Assembly: GCF_002335745.1 (NCBI RefSeq)
Contig: NZ_NIST01000001.1
Coordinates: 4,320,950-4,384,949 of the forward strand
Reading direction: 5' to 3'
DNA from: Evansella halocellulosilytica
GTDB lineage: Bacteria > Bacillota > Bacilli > Bacillales > Salisediminibacteriaceae
Length of the DNA stretch: 64,000 nt
Of the stretch, positions 17,815 to 26,835 are shown one piece after another (the first letter of the stretch is position 1; each line of letters opens with the position of its first letter). A program made the translations under genes and the position numbers. Below the pieces are notes generated by a model. That model did not search any database, was not told the DNA's origin, and saw only the letters and a list, made by a program, of their open reading frames with translations.

Positions 17815-17838
17815 TTTAACGAATGTTAGTTCGTTAAA
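17815..17838. promoter_or_regulatory. Inverted repeat upstream of ald
   Basis: TTTAACGAA-TGTTAG-TTCGTTAAA is a perfect 9-base inverted repeat 58 bases before the ald start. An extra half site TTTAACGAG occurs at 17750-17758. The symmetry suggests an operator for a regulator of alanine dehydrogenase (for example an AdeR-type protein). Binding is inferred, not shown. The region 17613-17895 contains no other gene. Confidence 0.5.
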
Positions 17839-17895
17839 ATAGAATTGGATATCTTAGGTTGTAAACGAAAACCTACATATAAGGAGGGGTTAATT

Positions 17896-19014
17896 GTGAA
17901 AATTGGAGTACCTAGAGAAGTGAAAAACAATGAAAACCGTATTGCACTGACACCAGCAGGCGTTTTAACTTTAGTACAGGCTGGTCACAATGTTTATGTT
18001 GAAACAAACGCCGGAATTGGAAGCGGTTTCACGAATGACAATTATACCGAAGCAGGTGCTGTCATACTCGAGACCGCTAAAGAAGTTTGGGATCACTCTG
18101 ATATGGTCATGAAAGTAAAAGAACCGCTTCCATCAGAGTATGATTATTTTCGTGAAGGGTTGATTTTATTTACTTACTTGCATTTAGCTGCTGTTCCTGA
18201 ATTAGCAAAAGCACTTACCGAAAAGAAAGTTACAGCAATTGCTTACGAAACTGTGGAAGTGAATCGGACACTTCCTTTACTTACACCAATGAGTGAAGTT
18301 GCCGGAAGAATGGCAGCACAAATTGGCGCTCAATTTCTTGAAAAGCCTAAAGGCGGTAGTGGTATTTTACTATCTGGAGTGCCTGGAGTAAAACGTGGAA
18401 AAGTTACGGTAATCGGCGGCGGTGTCGTCGGCACAAATGCAGCAAAAATTGCGATGGGCTTAGGGGCTGATGTTACAATTATCGACTTAAGTCCAGAACG
18501 GCTTCGTCAGCTAGATGACATATTTGGGACCGAAATTAATACATTGATGAGTAATCCGTTAAATATTGCGAATGCCGTTAAAGAATCTGACCTTGTTATC
18601 GGAGCCGTCTTAATTCCTGGTGCCAAAGCACCGAAACTAGTCACGGAAGAGATGATTCAAGAAATGATGCACGGTTCCGTTGTCGTTGACGTTGCGATTG
18701 ATCAAGGGGGAATTATCGAAACCGTTGACAAAATTACGACGCATGATGATCCAACATACACAAAACATGGAGTTGTGCATTACGCAGTCGCAAACATGCC
18801 TGGTGCTGTTCCGAGAACTTCAACGATTGCCTTAACGAATGTAACGGTTCCTTATGCACTCCAAATTGCAAACAAAGGAATCATTCAATCGTTAAAGGAT
18901 AGCATGCCTTTAGAAAAAGGAGTCAATACGGCAAAAGGATATGTCACTTACGAGGCTGTCGCACGTGACTTGGGCTATGAATACAAATCTGTCCGTGAAA
19001 CATTATCCATTTAA
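17896..19014 (+). CDS. ald: Alanine dehydrogenase
   Basis: NAD-dependent enzyme interconverting L-alanine and pyruvate plus ammonia; in Bacillus it is needed for alanine use and normal sporulation. The GTG start at 17896 follows AAGGAGGGG and gives 372 residues, the family length; [17 protein letters not shown] is the canonical N-terminus. The NAD-binding motif is [20 protein letters not shown], and the pyruvate-site Lys/His region ([16 protein letters not shown]) is conserved. The VDVAIDQGG motif is intact. A strong terminator follows, so it is monocistronic. Confidence 0.96.
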   Translation: MKIGVPREVKNNENRIALTPAGVLTLVQAGHNVYVETNAGIGSGFTNDNYTEAGAVILETAKEVWDHSDMVMKVKEPLPSEYDYFREGLILFTYLHLAAVPELAKALTEKKVTAIAYETVEVNRTLPLLTPMSEVAGRMAAQIGAQFLEKPKGGSGILLSGVPGVKRGKVTVIGGGVVGTNAAKIAMGLGADVTIIDLSPERLRQLDDIFGTEINTLMSNPLNIANAVKESDLVIGAVLIPGAKAPKLVTEEMIQEMMHGSVVVDVAIDQGGIIETVDKITTHDDPTYTKHGVVHYAVANMPGAVPRTSTIALTNVTVPYALQIANKGIIQSLKDSMPLEKGVNTAKGYVTYEAVARDLGYEYKSVRETLSI

Positions 19015-19027
19015 TCATTCACTACTT

Positions 19028-19077
19028 GAGGCTATCACGGAAAGATCAACGTTTTTCGTGATAGCCTCGCCTTTTTT
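19028..19077 (+). terminator. Terminator of ald
   Basis: Perfect 12-base arms GAGGCTATCACG / CGTGATAGCCTC, then GCCTTTTTT. Confidence 0.88.
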
Positions 19078-19215
19078 ATTGGATCGGTTCATATTGGATG
19101 TTGCCTCACCTTTCACTCTGAGCACTAAAAGGCTAGCTCCTTGAAGAACGTGGGGAGATAGCCTTGGATAAACACGTTTTTTATGTGAAAAATTTAGGCT
19201 GGATTTCGGCTTCCT

Positions 19216-20040
19216 TTACTTTTTCATCGCCTCGATCCAATCCGTAATTCTATTGACATGTGTTAATCGTTCGTGTTCAGCTTGATGCGGATGTTCTGAT
19301 ATATAAACAGCTTTCATTCCTTTAAGTAAGGCAGGTGCAATTTCATTAATAAAATTGTCCCCAATTGAAACGATCTCTCCCATGTCGACCTCATATTGCT
19401 TTTGAAGTTCACCAAATAATCCGTCAGTAAATGTCGGCTTTTGCGCTGATGTAATAATGTGCTCAAATACGTGATCTAAGTTTAATTCTTTCAATAATCT
19501 TCCAACGTCTTCACGGTCACTGTTCGTCATTAGTACGGTCGGTGAAGACTTTCTTAATTCCAATAAAAATTCACGAAGCCCAGGTATTTGATCAAGCTGA
19601 AATTCATCACTGACCATATATTCTTTTGTCTCTAAATAACGCCGGTAACAATCTTTTACACCATAGTGTTTTGCACATGCAAATGGTAGCCACCAACCGT
19701 CCCCAATTGCAACAATGTTTTCAAAGTCAAACTTTATTTGGTCTTTTCCATACAATTCTCCTATGTTCTCAATTGGATTTGCATCCCAATCATGTGCTTC
19801 AACGACTGTTAACGTCATTGGGTCTACTGTTACGGCTAAATCTCTTTGAACATCATACGCTTTCCCAATTTTTACAGGATGATTGCCCTTTTTCATCTTA
19901 TCGTAGTCATTCCAATAGTCGTCTTGTTTTTCGGCTATGACATCGGTTAACAGCCGTTTTGCGTAATAATCAAAGTGATCTGTTCCTTCATACAATGTTC
20001 CATCTAAATCAAAGATGTATAAATTCCCTTTCAACATCAT
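19216..20040 (-). CDS. HAD family hydrolase
   Basis: A 274-residue haloacid-dehalogenase-type phosphatase. Motif I is FDLDGTLYEG near the N-terminus, motif II is VLMTNSDRED, motif III is the Lys of AQKPTFTDG, and motif IV is VSIGDNFINE. A large insert (about residues 50-155) between motifs I and II forms an unusually big cap domain with the stretch DGWWLPFACAKHYG. Start is ATG 20040 or the adjacent ATG, with AAGGAAG upstream. Substrate unknown; the neighbours give no hint. Confidence 0.82.
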   Translation of the reverse strand: MMLKGNLYIFDLDGTLYEGTDHFDYYAKRLLTDVIAEKQDDYWNDYDKMKKGNHPVKIGKAYDVQRDLAVTVDPMTLTVVEAHDWDANPIENIGELYGKDQIKFDFENIVAIGDGWWLPFACAKHYGVKDCYRRYLETKEYMVSDEFQLDQIPGLREFLLELRKSSPTVLMTNSDREDVGRLLKELNLDHVFEHIITSAQKPTFTDGLFGELQKQYEVDMGEIVSIGDNFINEIAPALLKGMKAVYISEHPHQAEHERLTHVNRITDWIEAMKK

Positions 20041-20109
20041 TCACTTCCTTTATGTATTCGTGTGATTGGGCTTTATCAAATACCGATATGTTTCTTACTT
20101 TATTGTGCA

Positions 20110-20253
20110 TGTTCAAAAAGGAGGACAGAAAGAGCCAAGTAGATCAATGGACAAATTTATGAGTCGCAGAAGCGTATCGTGTTAATACGTGAGTAACAGA
20201 GAAACAAGTCAACGCAGAGATACGAAAGCTGTTTTTCCCGGACTTTTTGAACA
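20110..20253. mobile_element. MITE-like element with TGTTCAAAAAG ends, copy F
   Basis: A 144-bp element with terminal inverted repeats TGTTCAAAAAG (20110-20120) and CTTTTTGAACA (20243-20253). It shares the right-hand block AAGTCAACGCAGAGATACGA with copies at 21615-21764 and 35966-36287. No transposase, so it would need to be mobilised in trans. This copy lacks the GGA-loop hairpins. Confidence 0.75.
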
Positions 20254-20386
20254 TCCTCTTATAGCAAACAAATGGTTAAGACATCCTCCTATAAAGAGTA
20301 ATACAAAGACTCCCTTCCATCAAGCAGAAGTTCTCTTAGCAAAATATGAATCGGTCTTTAACGAAATGTAAACAAAAAACAGCCTT

Positions 20387-20423
20387 TGTAAAGGTTATGT
20401 AAGAATAAGGTAAATTCTATAGT
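20387..20423 (+). promoter_or_regulatory. phnD promoter region with reversed Pho-box-like repeats
   Basis: TGTAAA (20387), TGTAAG (20398) and GGTAAA (20409) are spaced exactly 11 bases apart, followed by a -10-like TATAGT at 20418-20423. The repeat matches the PhoP-box unit in reverse orientation (TTTACA-type on the minus strand), unlike the boxes at pstS and the phospholipase gene. It may be a regulator site overlapping the -35 zone; confidence is limited. Confidence 0.35.
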
Positions 20424-20490
20424 ATTCCACAAATCCCTCATGCATAATCACAATTGTAAGACAACAATAGATAAAAAGTGAGGGGTTAAC

Positions 20491-21480
20491 ATGAAAAAAT
20501 TGTTGGTAGGTTTATTTTCTACTGTGCTAGCTTTGTCGTTAGTTGCATGTGGAGAAGATGAAGAAGAAGCAGTTGCTGAATCCAATGAAGATGATGGCAA
20601 TGATGAACAGACAGAAGAAGTTGCAGACGATGATGATGCAGATACAAATGGTGAAAACGGAGACCTTCCTGATGAGATTGTATTAGGTTTTGTTCCTTCT
20701 ACTGATTCTGACCAAATTGCTTCTACAGTCGAACCGCTAGCAGAGCGTCTATCTGAAGAGCTAGGAATTCCAGTAGATGGCCGTGTCATGACAAATTATT
20801 CAGCACTTGTCGAAGCGATGGGGAGTGGACAAGTTCAAGTCGGTTTTATTCCTGCATTTGCATATGTGTTAGCAAATGAACGCCATGATATTGATGTTAT
20901 CTTAAAGTCCATTCGTGATGGTGAAGATAACTATAGAGCACAATACTCCGTTCGTGCAGATTCGGGCATTGAATCGTTAGAAGATCTTGAAGGTACAGTA
21001 TGGGCATTCCCAGATGTTGCTTCAACGAGTGGTTACCTATTCCCTGCAACGCAAATAAGAGATGAATTTGACATTACAGAGGATGAATTTTTCGGTGACT
21101 TACTCGAAGCTGGTTCTCACGACAATGCATTAATTACTGTTTTAGAAGGCAATGCCGATGTTGCTACGACATTTGAAGATGCGAGAGAAATCATTGAAGA
21201 TGACTACCCTGAAGTATTTGATGAACAAGATGGGTTAGTCGTATTAGGCCACACAGAACCAATTCCAAACGATACTATTTCAGTAATTAAAGAATTACCA
21301 AGTGACTTTGTTGACCAAATCCGTAATGCGTTTTTAGCATTCAATGACGATGAGGAAATGATCAACATTATGCAAGAAGTTTATCGATGGGATGGAATTG
21401 CAGAAGCAGAAGACAATGAATATGACATAGTGCGTGAAGCTTATGAAAACTTCGCTGATGAAGTAGACCCATTAAACTGA
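20491..21480 (+). CDS. phnD: Phosphonate-type ABC transporter substrate-binding lipoprotein
   Basis: A 329-residue PhnD-family binding protein. The signal peptide ends in a lipobox (LSLVACG, Cys20), followed by a very acidic linker (about 22-60) and the ligand domain opening LGFVPSTDSDQIASTVEPLAERL. The PhnD motif around GQVQVGFIPAFAYVLA and the SGYLFPATQI stretch are present. The family binds phosphonates, phosphite or related phosphorus compounds; the exact ligand cannot be fixed. It is first in phnD-C-E-E, with a MITE copy between it and phnC. Start ATG 20491 has GTGAGGGG upstream. Confidence 0.92.
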   Translation: MKKLLVGLFSTVLALSLVACGEDEEEAVAESNEDDGNDEQTEEVADDDDADTNGENGDLPDEIVLGFVPSTDSDQIASTVEPLAERLSEELGIPVDGRVMTNYSALVEAMGSGQVQVGFIPAFAYVLANERHDIDVILKSIRDGEDNYRAQYSVRADSGIESLEDLEGTVWAFPDVASTSGYLFPATQIRDEFDITEDEFFGDLLEAGSHDNALITVLEGNADVATTFEDAREIIEDDYPEVFDEQDGLVVLGHTEPIPNDTISVIKELPSDFVDQIRNAFLAFNDDEEMINIMQEVYRWDGIAEAEDNEYDIVREAYENFADEVDPLN

Positions 21481-21614
21481 CATCGTTTACATGTCAAATC
21501 ATTTTTTAGCAAAAGAGGGGGAGATACTCTTCTCCTCTTTCGCACGTCTTTAAACAATTGTGTATACAGCTGCTAATCTCAGCAAGTAAGCAAATCAATT
21601 TCACTTACAGTGTG

Positions 21615-21764
21615 TGTTCAAAAAGGCGCTTCCTCCACACGGATGTGGTGACTTCGGTGTTCCCGTTAGACACGGGGAGTTTGGATGAAGATCTGATCGA
21701 TCGAGTTGTCTCGACGGAGAAACGAGTCAACGCAGAGATACGATAGTTTCCCACTTTTTGAACA
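21615..21764. mobile_element. MITE-like element with TGTTCAAAAAG ends, copy E
   Basis: A 150-bp element inserted between phnD and phnC, ends TGTTCAAAAAG (21615-21625) and CTTTTTGAACA (21754-21764). It carries one intact GGA-loop hairpin, CCACACGGATGTGG (21635-21648), and a second, CCCGTTAGACACGGG (21663-21677), in which the stem has changed in a paired way compared with CCCGCAGGACGCGGG elsewhere. The preceding bases 21510-21543 form a weak hairpin that could attenuate phnC expression. Confidence 0.75.
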
Positions 21765-21830
21765 TCCTCTTACACTTTTATTCTTAACTAAGAAATAGAG
21801 TTATAACGTTGATTACAGGGGGACAATGAA

Positions 21831-22616
21831 ATGATTGAATTTAGAGATGTGTCACTTGTTTATCCGAATGGGACACAAGGATTAAAACATATTGATTTAA
21901 CGATTAAACAAGGTGAATTTGTCGTGATTGTCGGACTTTCCGGTGCAGGGAAGTCAACGCTCATACGCAGTATTAATCGTATGGTGACACCAACTAGCGG
22001 AGAGTTGATCGTTGATGATGAGAACATCCTCACATATAACAACAAAAAGCTTCGAGAGCTACGAACAAAAGTCGGGATGATCTTTCAAAACTACAACCTT
22101 GTTAAACGCTCTAGTGTGATGAAAAATGTAATCGCCGGTCGCCTTGGTCATACGGGGACTTTGCGAAGCGTGTTGAACTTCTACAGCAAAGAAGACTTAT
22201 CATTAGCTTATCAATCTCTACAGCGAGTTAATATCGGTAATAAAGTACATGCAAGAGCTGATGAGCTTAGTGGAGGTCAGCAACAACGTGTCAGTATTGC
22301 AAGGGTGTTAACACAACAACCGAAAGTGATTTTAGCAGATGAACCCGTTGCAAGCCTTGATCCTCCTACTTCACACCAAGTGATGACTTATTTACGAAAA
22401 GTGAATAAAGAAGACAATATTACTACGATTGTTAATTTGCATTTTATCGATATGGCGATGGAATATGCAGACCGTATTATCGGAATGCGTAATGGAGAAG
22501 TCGTTTTTGATGGTGACGCTAAACTTGTGACAGAAAAAACGTTTGAAGAAATATATGGACGAAAAATTCGAGAGGAAGATATGGTAGGAGGAGAAGATGA
22601 TGAAGCCATCAATTAG
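21831..22616 (+). CDS. phnC: Phosphonate-type ABC transporter ATP-binding protein
   Basis: A 261-residue ABC ATPase. Walker A is GLSGAGKST (35-43), the signature is [10 protein letters not shown], Walker B is VILADEPVASLDP and the switch His lies in VNLHFIDMA. The PhnC subgroup is indicated by VGMIFQNYNLVKRSSVMKNV and GRLGHTGTLRS. Start ATG 21831 follows AGGGGGACAATGAA, with ATG about 8 bases after the site. It overlaps the following permease gene by about 20 bases, indicating translational coupling. Confidence 0.94.
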   Translation: MIEFRDVSLVYPNGTQGLKHIDLTIKQGEFVVIVGLSGAGKSTLIRSINRMVTPTSGELIVDDENILTYNNKKLRELRTKVGMIFQNYNLVKRSSVMKNVIAGRLGHTGTLRSVLNFYSKEDLSLAYQSLQRVNIGNKVHARADELSGGQQQRVSIARVLTQQPKVILADEPVASLDPPTSHQVMTYLRKVNKEDNITTIVNLHFIDMAMEYADRIIGMRNGEVVFDGDAKLVTEKTFEEIYGRKIREEDMVGGEDDEAIN

Positions 22617-23421
22617 TTCAACAGAACATCATCCCCTTTCGAATCCTCCTGGTCTTCGGGCTCAAAAAGCGAAATGGAAACTAACCTTTGTCTTTATTAT
22701 TGTCGCAGTTGTTTACCTGTTTTCGTCGCTTTATACAGAATCGTCGCCGAAAGATTTATGGGACGGGCTCCCAAATGTATGGAGAATGATCGCTGAGTTA
22801 TTTCCGCCAAACTGGAGTTACGCAGGTGAAGCCTCAGGACGTCTCGCAGAAACAGTCCAAATGGCGATAATTGCAACGACAGTTGCCGCAATTTTATGTA
22901 TACCAATTAGTTTAATGGCTTCATCTAATATTGCACCAAATAAATACATTTACAATATTACGAAGCAGTTTATGAATATTTTGCGGACGATTCCTGACTT
23001 GCTTCTTGCTGTCATTTTTGTCGGCATTTTCGGAATCGGTGTTTTTTCCGGAATTATCGCGTTAATCATTTTTTCATTAGGAATATTAGCCAAACTGCTA
23101 GCTGAAACAATTGAAGCAATTGATAAAAACCCTCTTGAAGCGATTCGTGCCTCAGGGGGAAATACAATACAAGTCATCGTATACGGAGTCATCCCACAAA
23201 TTTTACCGCAATATACATCGTTTTCTCTTTACGTTTTTGAAATAAACGTTCGGGCCTCACTAGTGCTCGGTTTTGTCGGTGCTGGTGGAATTGGTCAACT
23301 GTTGCAGCGTTCAATCAGCTTTTTCCAATATGGAAATGCGATGATGATCATTTTAATCATCTTTGTCGCTGTCGTGATCATCGAGTACATTAGTGGAAAA
23401 ATTAGGGAGGAGATTTTATAA
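22597..23421 (+). CDS. phnE: Phosphonate-type ABC transporter permease (first copy)
   Basis: A 274-residue permease of the PhnE family with an N-terminal segment (FVFIIVAVVYLFSSLY) and a core of about five further membrane segments. The coupling loop is EAIRASGGNTIQVIVYGVIPQ, followed by FEINVRASLVLGFVGAGGIGQ, the PhnE hallmark. GGAGGAG precedes two adjacent ATGs (22597 and 22600); either may be used. It shares its last base region (TAATGG) with the next permease start. It would pair with the second PhnE as a heterodimeric channel. Confidence 0.93.
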   Translation: MMKPSISSTEHHPLSNPPGLRAQKAKWKLTFVFIIVAVVYLFSSLYTESSPKDLWDGLPNVWRMIAELFPPNWSYAGEASGRLAETVQMAIIATTVAAILCIPISLMASSNIAPNKYIYNITKQFMNILRTIPDLLLAVIFVGIFGIGVFSGIIALIIFSLGILAKLLAETIEAIDKNPLEAIRASGGNTIQVIVYGVIPQILPQYTSFSLYVFEINVRASLVLGFVGAGGIGQLLQRSISFFQYGNAMMIILIIFVAVVIIEYISGKIREEIL

Positions 23422-24233
23422 TGGCACAAAGTGAGACATTGATCTTACCTCCAAAAAAGAAACGGCCAGTAAAAAAATCAATAAGAAACTGGGTCATTGG
23501 TATCGCATTATTAGCCATTTATATATGGACTTTTTCCAGTATCGGAATCGACTGGAGTAGAGTTTTCAGTGATCAAACATTAAACAATGTTGGAAGAGTC
23601 ATTCCACAATTATTCGCACCAGATTGGTCCGTTACTGCTGAAGCCACATTATTAATGGCTGAAACGCTCGCAATGGCTTATACAGGAACATTGTTAGCGG
23701 CTGTTCTCGCTATTCCATTCGGTTTTTTTGCAGCGAAAAATATGATTAAAAGTAAAATAATGAACACTGCTTCTAAATGGGCACTTGATGCGATACGGGC
23801 TTTTCCGGAGATTATGCTTGCGTTAATTTTCGTTGCAGCTGTCGGACCATCGGCTTTTGCAGGTGTCCTTGCGATCGCAATCGGGTCAATTGGAATGCTC
23901 GGAAAACTTTACTCCGAAGTCATTGAGTCAATCGATATGAATGTCGTCGAAACACTTGAAGCAAACGGAGCAAATAAACTGCAAATTCTTTTTTATGGCA
24001 TCATTCCACAAGTCATACCTGAATTTTTATCTTATGCCATTTATCGTTATGAAATTGATGTGAGATCATCAACAATCCTTGGTCTTGTCGGTGCTGGTGG
24101 AATCGGAATGATGATACAGATTTCAACGATGAACCGAAATTGGGACGAAGTCGGTATGGCATTAATCATCATAATTATCATCGTTACCGTCATTGACTAT
24201 TTAAGTGCGTATGTTCGAAAAAAAATCGTCTAG
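23421..24233 (+). CDS. phnE: Phosphonate-type ABC transporter permease (second copy)
   Basis: A 270-residue paralogue of the preceding permease, sharing the order of segments. The coupling loop is ETLEANGANKLQILFYGIIPQ, then YEIDVRSSTILGLVGAGGIGM. A basic N-terminus (PPKKKRPVKKS) precedes the first membrane segment. Start overlaps the previous stop. No C-P lyase or phosphonatase genes follow; the operon ends at a terminator. The transporter therefore feeds an enzyme encoded elsewhere, or takes up phosphite or phosphate esters. Confidence 0.93.
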   Translation: MAQSETLILPPKKKRPVKKSIRNWVIGIALLAIYIWTFSSIGIDWSRVFSDQTLNNVGRVIPQLFAPDWSVTAEATLLMAETLAMAYTGTLLAAVLAIPFGFFAAKNMIKSKIMNTASKWALDAIRAFPEIMLALIFVAAVGPSAFAGVLAIAIGSIGMLGKLYSEVIESIDMNVVETLEANGANKLQILFYGIIPQVIPEFLSYAIYRYEIDVRSSTILGLVGAGGIGMMIQISTMNRNWDEVGMALIIIIIIVTVIDYLSAYVRKKIV

Positions 24234-24255
24234 TGAACGAAAATCAAATAAGTAT

Positions 24256-24294
24256 GAGGGTGTCCAAAAGCCTTGCTTATGGTACCCTTTTTTT
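24256..24294 (+). terminator. Terminator of the phn operon
   Basis: Imperfect stem AGGGTGTCC / GGTACCCT with seven T residues after it. Confidence 0.7.
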
Positions 24295-24422
24295 GCTTGT
24301 ATTTCTTCGTTTCATGTGTACGCTTTTACCCTAGGGCTCAAGTCCGGCATCTCCTCATGCTGAAGATCCTTGCATGAGCAGTGTCCTCTTTCCGCATCAA
24401 TGCTTCAATTTCTTCGGTCATA

Positions 24423-24454
24423 TAGTTGTTGTGAAAAAAAAGTCACAACAACTA
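24423..24454. repeat. Perfect 12-bp hairpin with A-rich loop
   Basis: TAGTTGTTGTGA and TCACAACAACTA flank a loop AAAAAAAG. It lies 34 bases past the stop of the minus-strand phospholipase-like gene but has no T tract after the stem; the T run is in the loop when read on the minus strand. Probably a 3'-end hairpin. Confidence 0.55.
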
Positions 24455-24487
24455 CATGATGATTTACTGGGAAGAACTTGGATGCAG

Positions 24488-26761
24488 TTAATGAACGATT
24501 GTAAAGTTATCGATGTTAATTCGTACCCCTGAAGTACCCGAGACTAAAAGGCGGAACCTCACATCCTCGGATACATCCATATCAACAGTTACCTTTTCCA
24601 AGTCATTTTGGCTTGTGAATGGTCCTTCTACATCACACCAAGAAGATCCTTGATCAAACGATTTTTGCAATGTGATTTCTCCACCAGAATCTGATCCGAA
24701 GTTCGCATGATAGAAACTCACTTCAGCTGCTGCTGGCAAGTCAAAGTTCATCGAAACCGAGCCTTCAGAACGAATACGCGCAGACCTATTACCAAAGCTT
24801 TTATCACTACTGCGAGCTCCGAGTAAAGCATTATCAAAATGCCAAGACCCTGTTGCCAATTCTACATCACCGGCTGCATAGGAGCCTTTTGTAGCACCTT
24901 CAAAATCTTCAAATTCAGCCTCTTCTCCTCCATACCAATCATATAAAAATACTTCTTTATAAAAATCAGCAACCTCTTGATTTTGTATAATTACGCCCGC
25001 CTCACGATTATTCTTTCCACTGTTTTTTGACCAATTAATACTAGAGACTAAAACTTGATCATCAACGATGACTCCTTTGTTATGTGTGATTTCTATGCCT
25101 AGAGCATCTGTATTGATTAGCTTTGCTTCCATATCGAGGTCATACTCGTCAGCAATGCCATTAAGGTAGTCTATCGTATTGATGTTATCACGTCGGTTAT
25201 CCGGATCAAGCCACGCATCACCTAAAGAAAAACGAACGGAGGCACCGTTTTTAGCCGCATCTATCACGGCTTCCATATAGATATTCGGATGAGATTCAGA
25301 CGAATCGTCTTGGCCTCCCCAAAATTTATGAGAGTACATTTGGTCAACGAATACATACTCTTCTGCACTGTTTATCATCCCTAGTATTGAATCTTGCTGT
25401 CTAAAACTCGTGTCCGGAGCTATAACAGGCGAAACGCTAAACGCCCCGGATACTTCTTCACTCTCAAATGGTGCCTCATACGATCCTGTCGTTATTTCAA
25501 ATTCCGGTTCAAAATCATTGGATGGGTCACCCCACCGGTCATGAGAAGGCGTATGTGCGAAGATATCAGGAAAGTTGTCATCCCAGTCCGTTTCGAACAC
25601 ATCTAAATAATAGTTCGCAACATCTTCATTTTCAATGACAATTCCCCAGCCTCTGTTACCAAAGGAACTGTCGACAGGTGTTCCGCTAGATTTCCAGTTT
25701 TCACTTTGTACAAACAATGTTTCTCCGTCAATGATGCCATATTTGGAATGATCCCAGCGGTAGCGTTTATGAATGTCATTGTCACGGTCCATCACAATAT
25801 AGCGGACCTCTCCACCAGCTTCATAAATTTGCTGTGATACCCACCTTGATTCATCCTGAAGTCCGCCAACGGGTCCACCGTCAAAGTGGGTCCTTACTTC
25901 TACGCCCCTTTCTATTGCTTCAACTAAATGCTCAGTTAAATGAGGGCTATGCATCTCATATACACTTAAGTCAATCGATTCTTGTGCACTATCGATCAGA
26001 CTTGACAATACTTCATAAGTAGAATCAGGAGACGTATACGGACGTACAGTCCCTTCAAATTCAAAGGTTTCTAACTCAAATCGCGACTGTGCTTGTTTGT
26101 ATGTGCGCAAATCGTCCGTTACAGCAAGGGGATTCGTCTTTAAGCTATCCCAATCAGAACGACTGTCAGTATCAATCCACACTCCTGTTACCTCATCTCG
26201 ATTTCGAACGAGGAGATCACCAGAGCTCCCTGTTGGTACAGGATCACTCGTCCAGCCATCTCCACTGTAATCGGAATTTCCATATATGACAATATCAATC
26301 TTTTCTCCTTCGTTATCCCTTAAAACTACTTCATCACCATTATTAGCAAAACGAGGGTTGCTGCCTTCCAAATTCGGAACATCAGAAACCGTATTTTCAG
26401 AGAACTCAAAATCAGGCATCATACCATTTAAGATATTGTGTTCAATTGCAACATCCGCATCCCTTACAATATAAAGCGTCTCTCCTCCTTCAATAAACGT
26501 ACCATCTGGAAAAACAGCTTCTGTATTGAGGTCTCCGATACTCCAGCTAGAAAGATCAATGTCTTCATCAAGTGGGTTGGTTACCGCTATAAATTCATCA
26601 GGTTCAAAAGAAACATGTGTATCATAATAAACCTCTGTAATAATAACGTTCGTTGCATCGTAAGCTTCCCCGACTAGAAACGCAGAACTTGACAAAACTG
26701 GTGGAATTAAAAAAAATAACATAAGTAAAAAAGCTGGCAAAATCTTATTTTTTTGTAACAC
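24488..26761 (-). CDS. Secreted phospholipase D-like protein with lamin-tail domain
   Basis: A 757-residue exported protein. A signal peptide (about 1-28, ending SSSAFLVGEA) is followed by a lamin-tail domain (about 35-160; VIITEVYYDTHVSFEPDEFI, WSIGD) and two phospholipase D repeats with HxK motifs at H338-SK340 and H560-NK562. Each is followed by Asp and SENW/SINW. A C-terminal beta-sandwich (about 625-757) could bind carbohydrate or cell wall. Two HKD repeats form one active site in this superfamily, so it likely cleaves phosphodiesters such as phospholipid, DNA or teichoic acid. Start is GTG 26761 with AAGGAGG at 9 bases. A Pho-box-like repeat upstream argues for induction by phosphate starvation. 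Confidence 0.85.
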   Translation of the reverse strand: MLQKNKILPAFLLMLFFLIPPVLSSSAFLVGEAYDATNVIITEVYYDTHVSFEPDEFIAVTNPLDEDIDLSSWSIGDLNTEAVFPDGTFIEGGETLYIVRDADVAIEHNILNGMMPDFEFSENTVSDVPNLEGSNPRFANNGDEVVLRDNEGEKIDIVIYGNSDYSGDGWTSDPVPTGSSGDLLVRNRDEVTGVWIDTDSRSDWDSLKTNPLAVTDDLRTYKQAQSRFELETFEFEGTVRPYTSPDSTYEVLSSLIDSAQESIDLSVYEMHSPHLTEHLVEAIERGVEVRTHFDGGPVGGLQDESRWVSQQIYEAGGEVRYIVMDRDNDIHKRYRWDHSKYGIIDGETLFVQSENWKSSGTPVDSSFGNRGWGIVIENEDVANYYLDVFETDWDDNFPDIFAHTPSHDRWGDPSNDFEPEFEITTGSYEAPFESEEVSGAFSVSPVIAPDTSFRQQDSILGMINSAEEYVFVDQMYSHKFWGGQDDSSESHPNIYMEAVIDAAKNGASVRFSLGDAWLDPDNRRDNINTIDYLNGIADEYDLDMEAKLINTDALGIEITHNKGVIVDDQVLVSSINWSKNSGKNNREAGVIIQNQEVADFYKEVFLYDWYGGEEAEFEDFEGATKGSYAAGDVELATGSWHFDNALLGARSSDKSFGNRSARIRSEGSVSMNFDLPAAAEVSFYHANFGSDSGGEITLQKSFDQGSSWCDVEGPFTSQNDLEKVTVDMDVSEDVRFRLLVSGTSGVRINIDNFTIVH

Positions 26762-26835
26762 CTCATAAAACCTCCTTCTCGTACTAGTAACACGTATTAA
26801 TTATCAGAATATTCAGAATCGTACTCCTCAATTAA

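Noticed and set aside
20491..24233. Complete phosphonate degradation operon
   Set aside because: Only transporter genes are present; no C-P lyase, phosphonatase or phosphite dehydrogenase gene is visible nearby.
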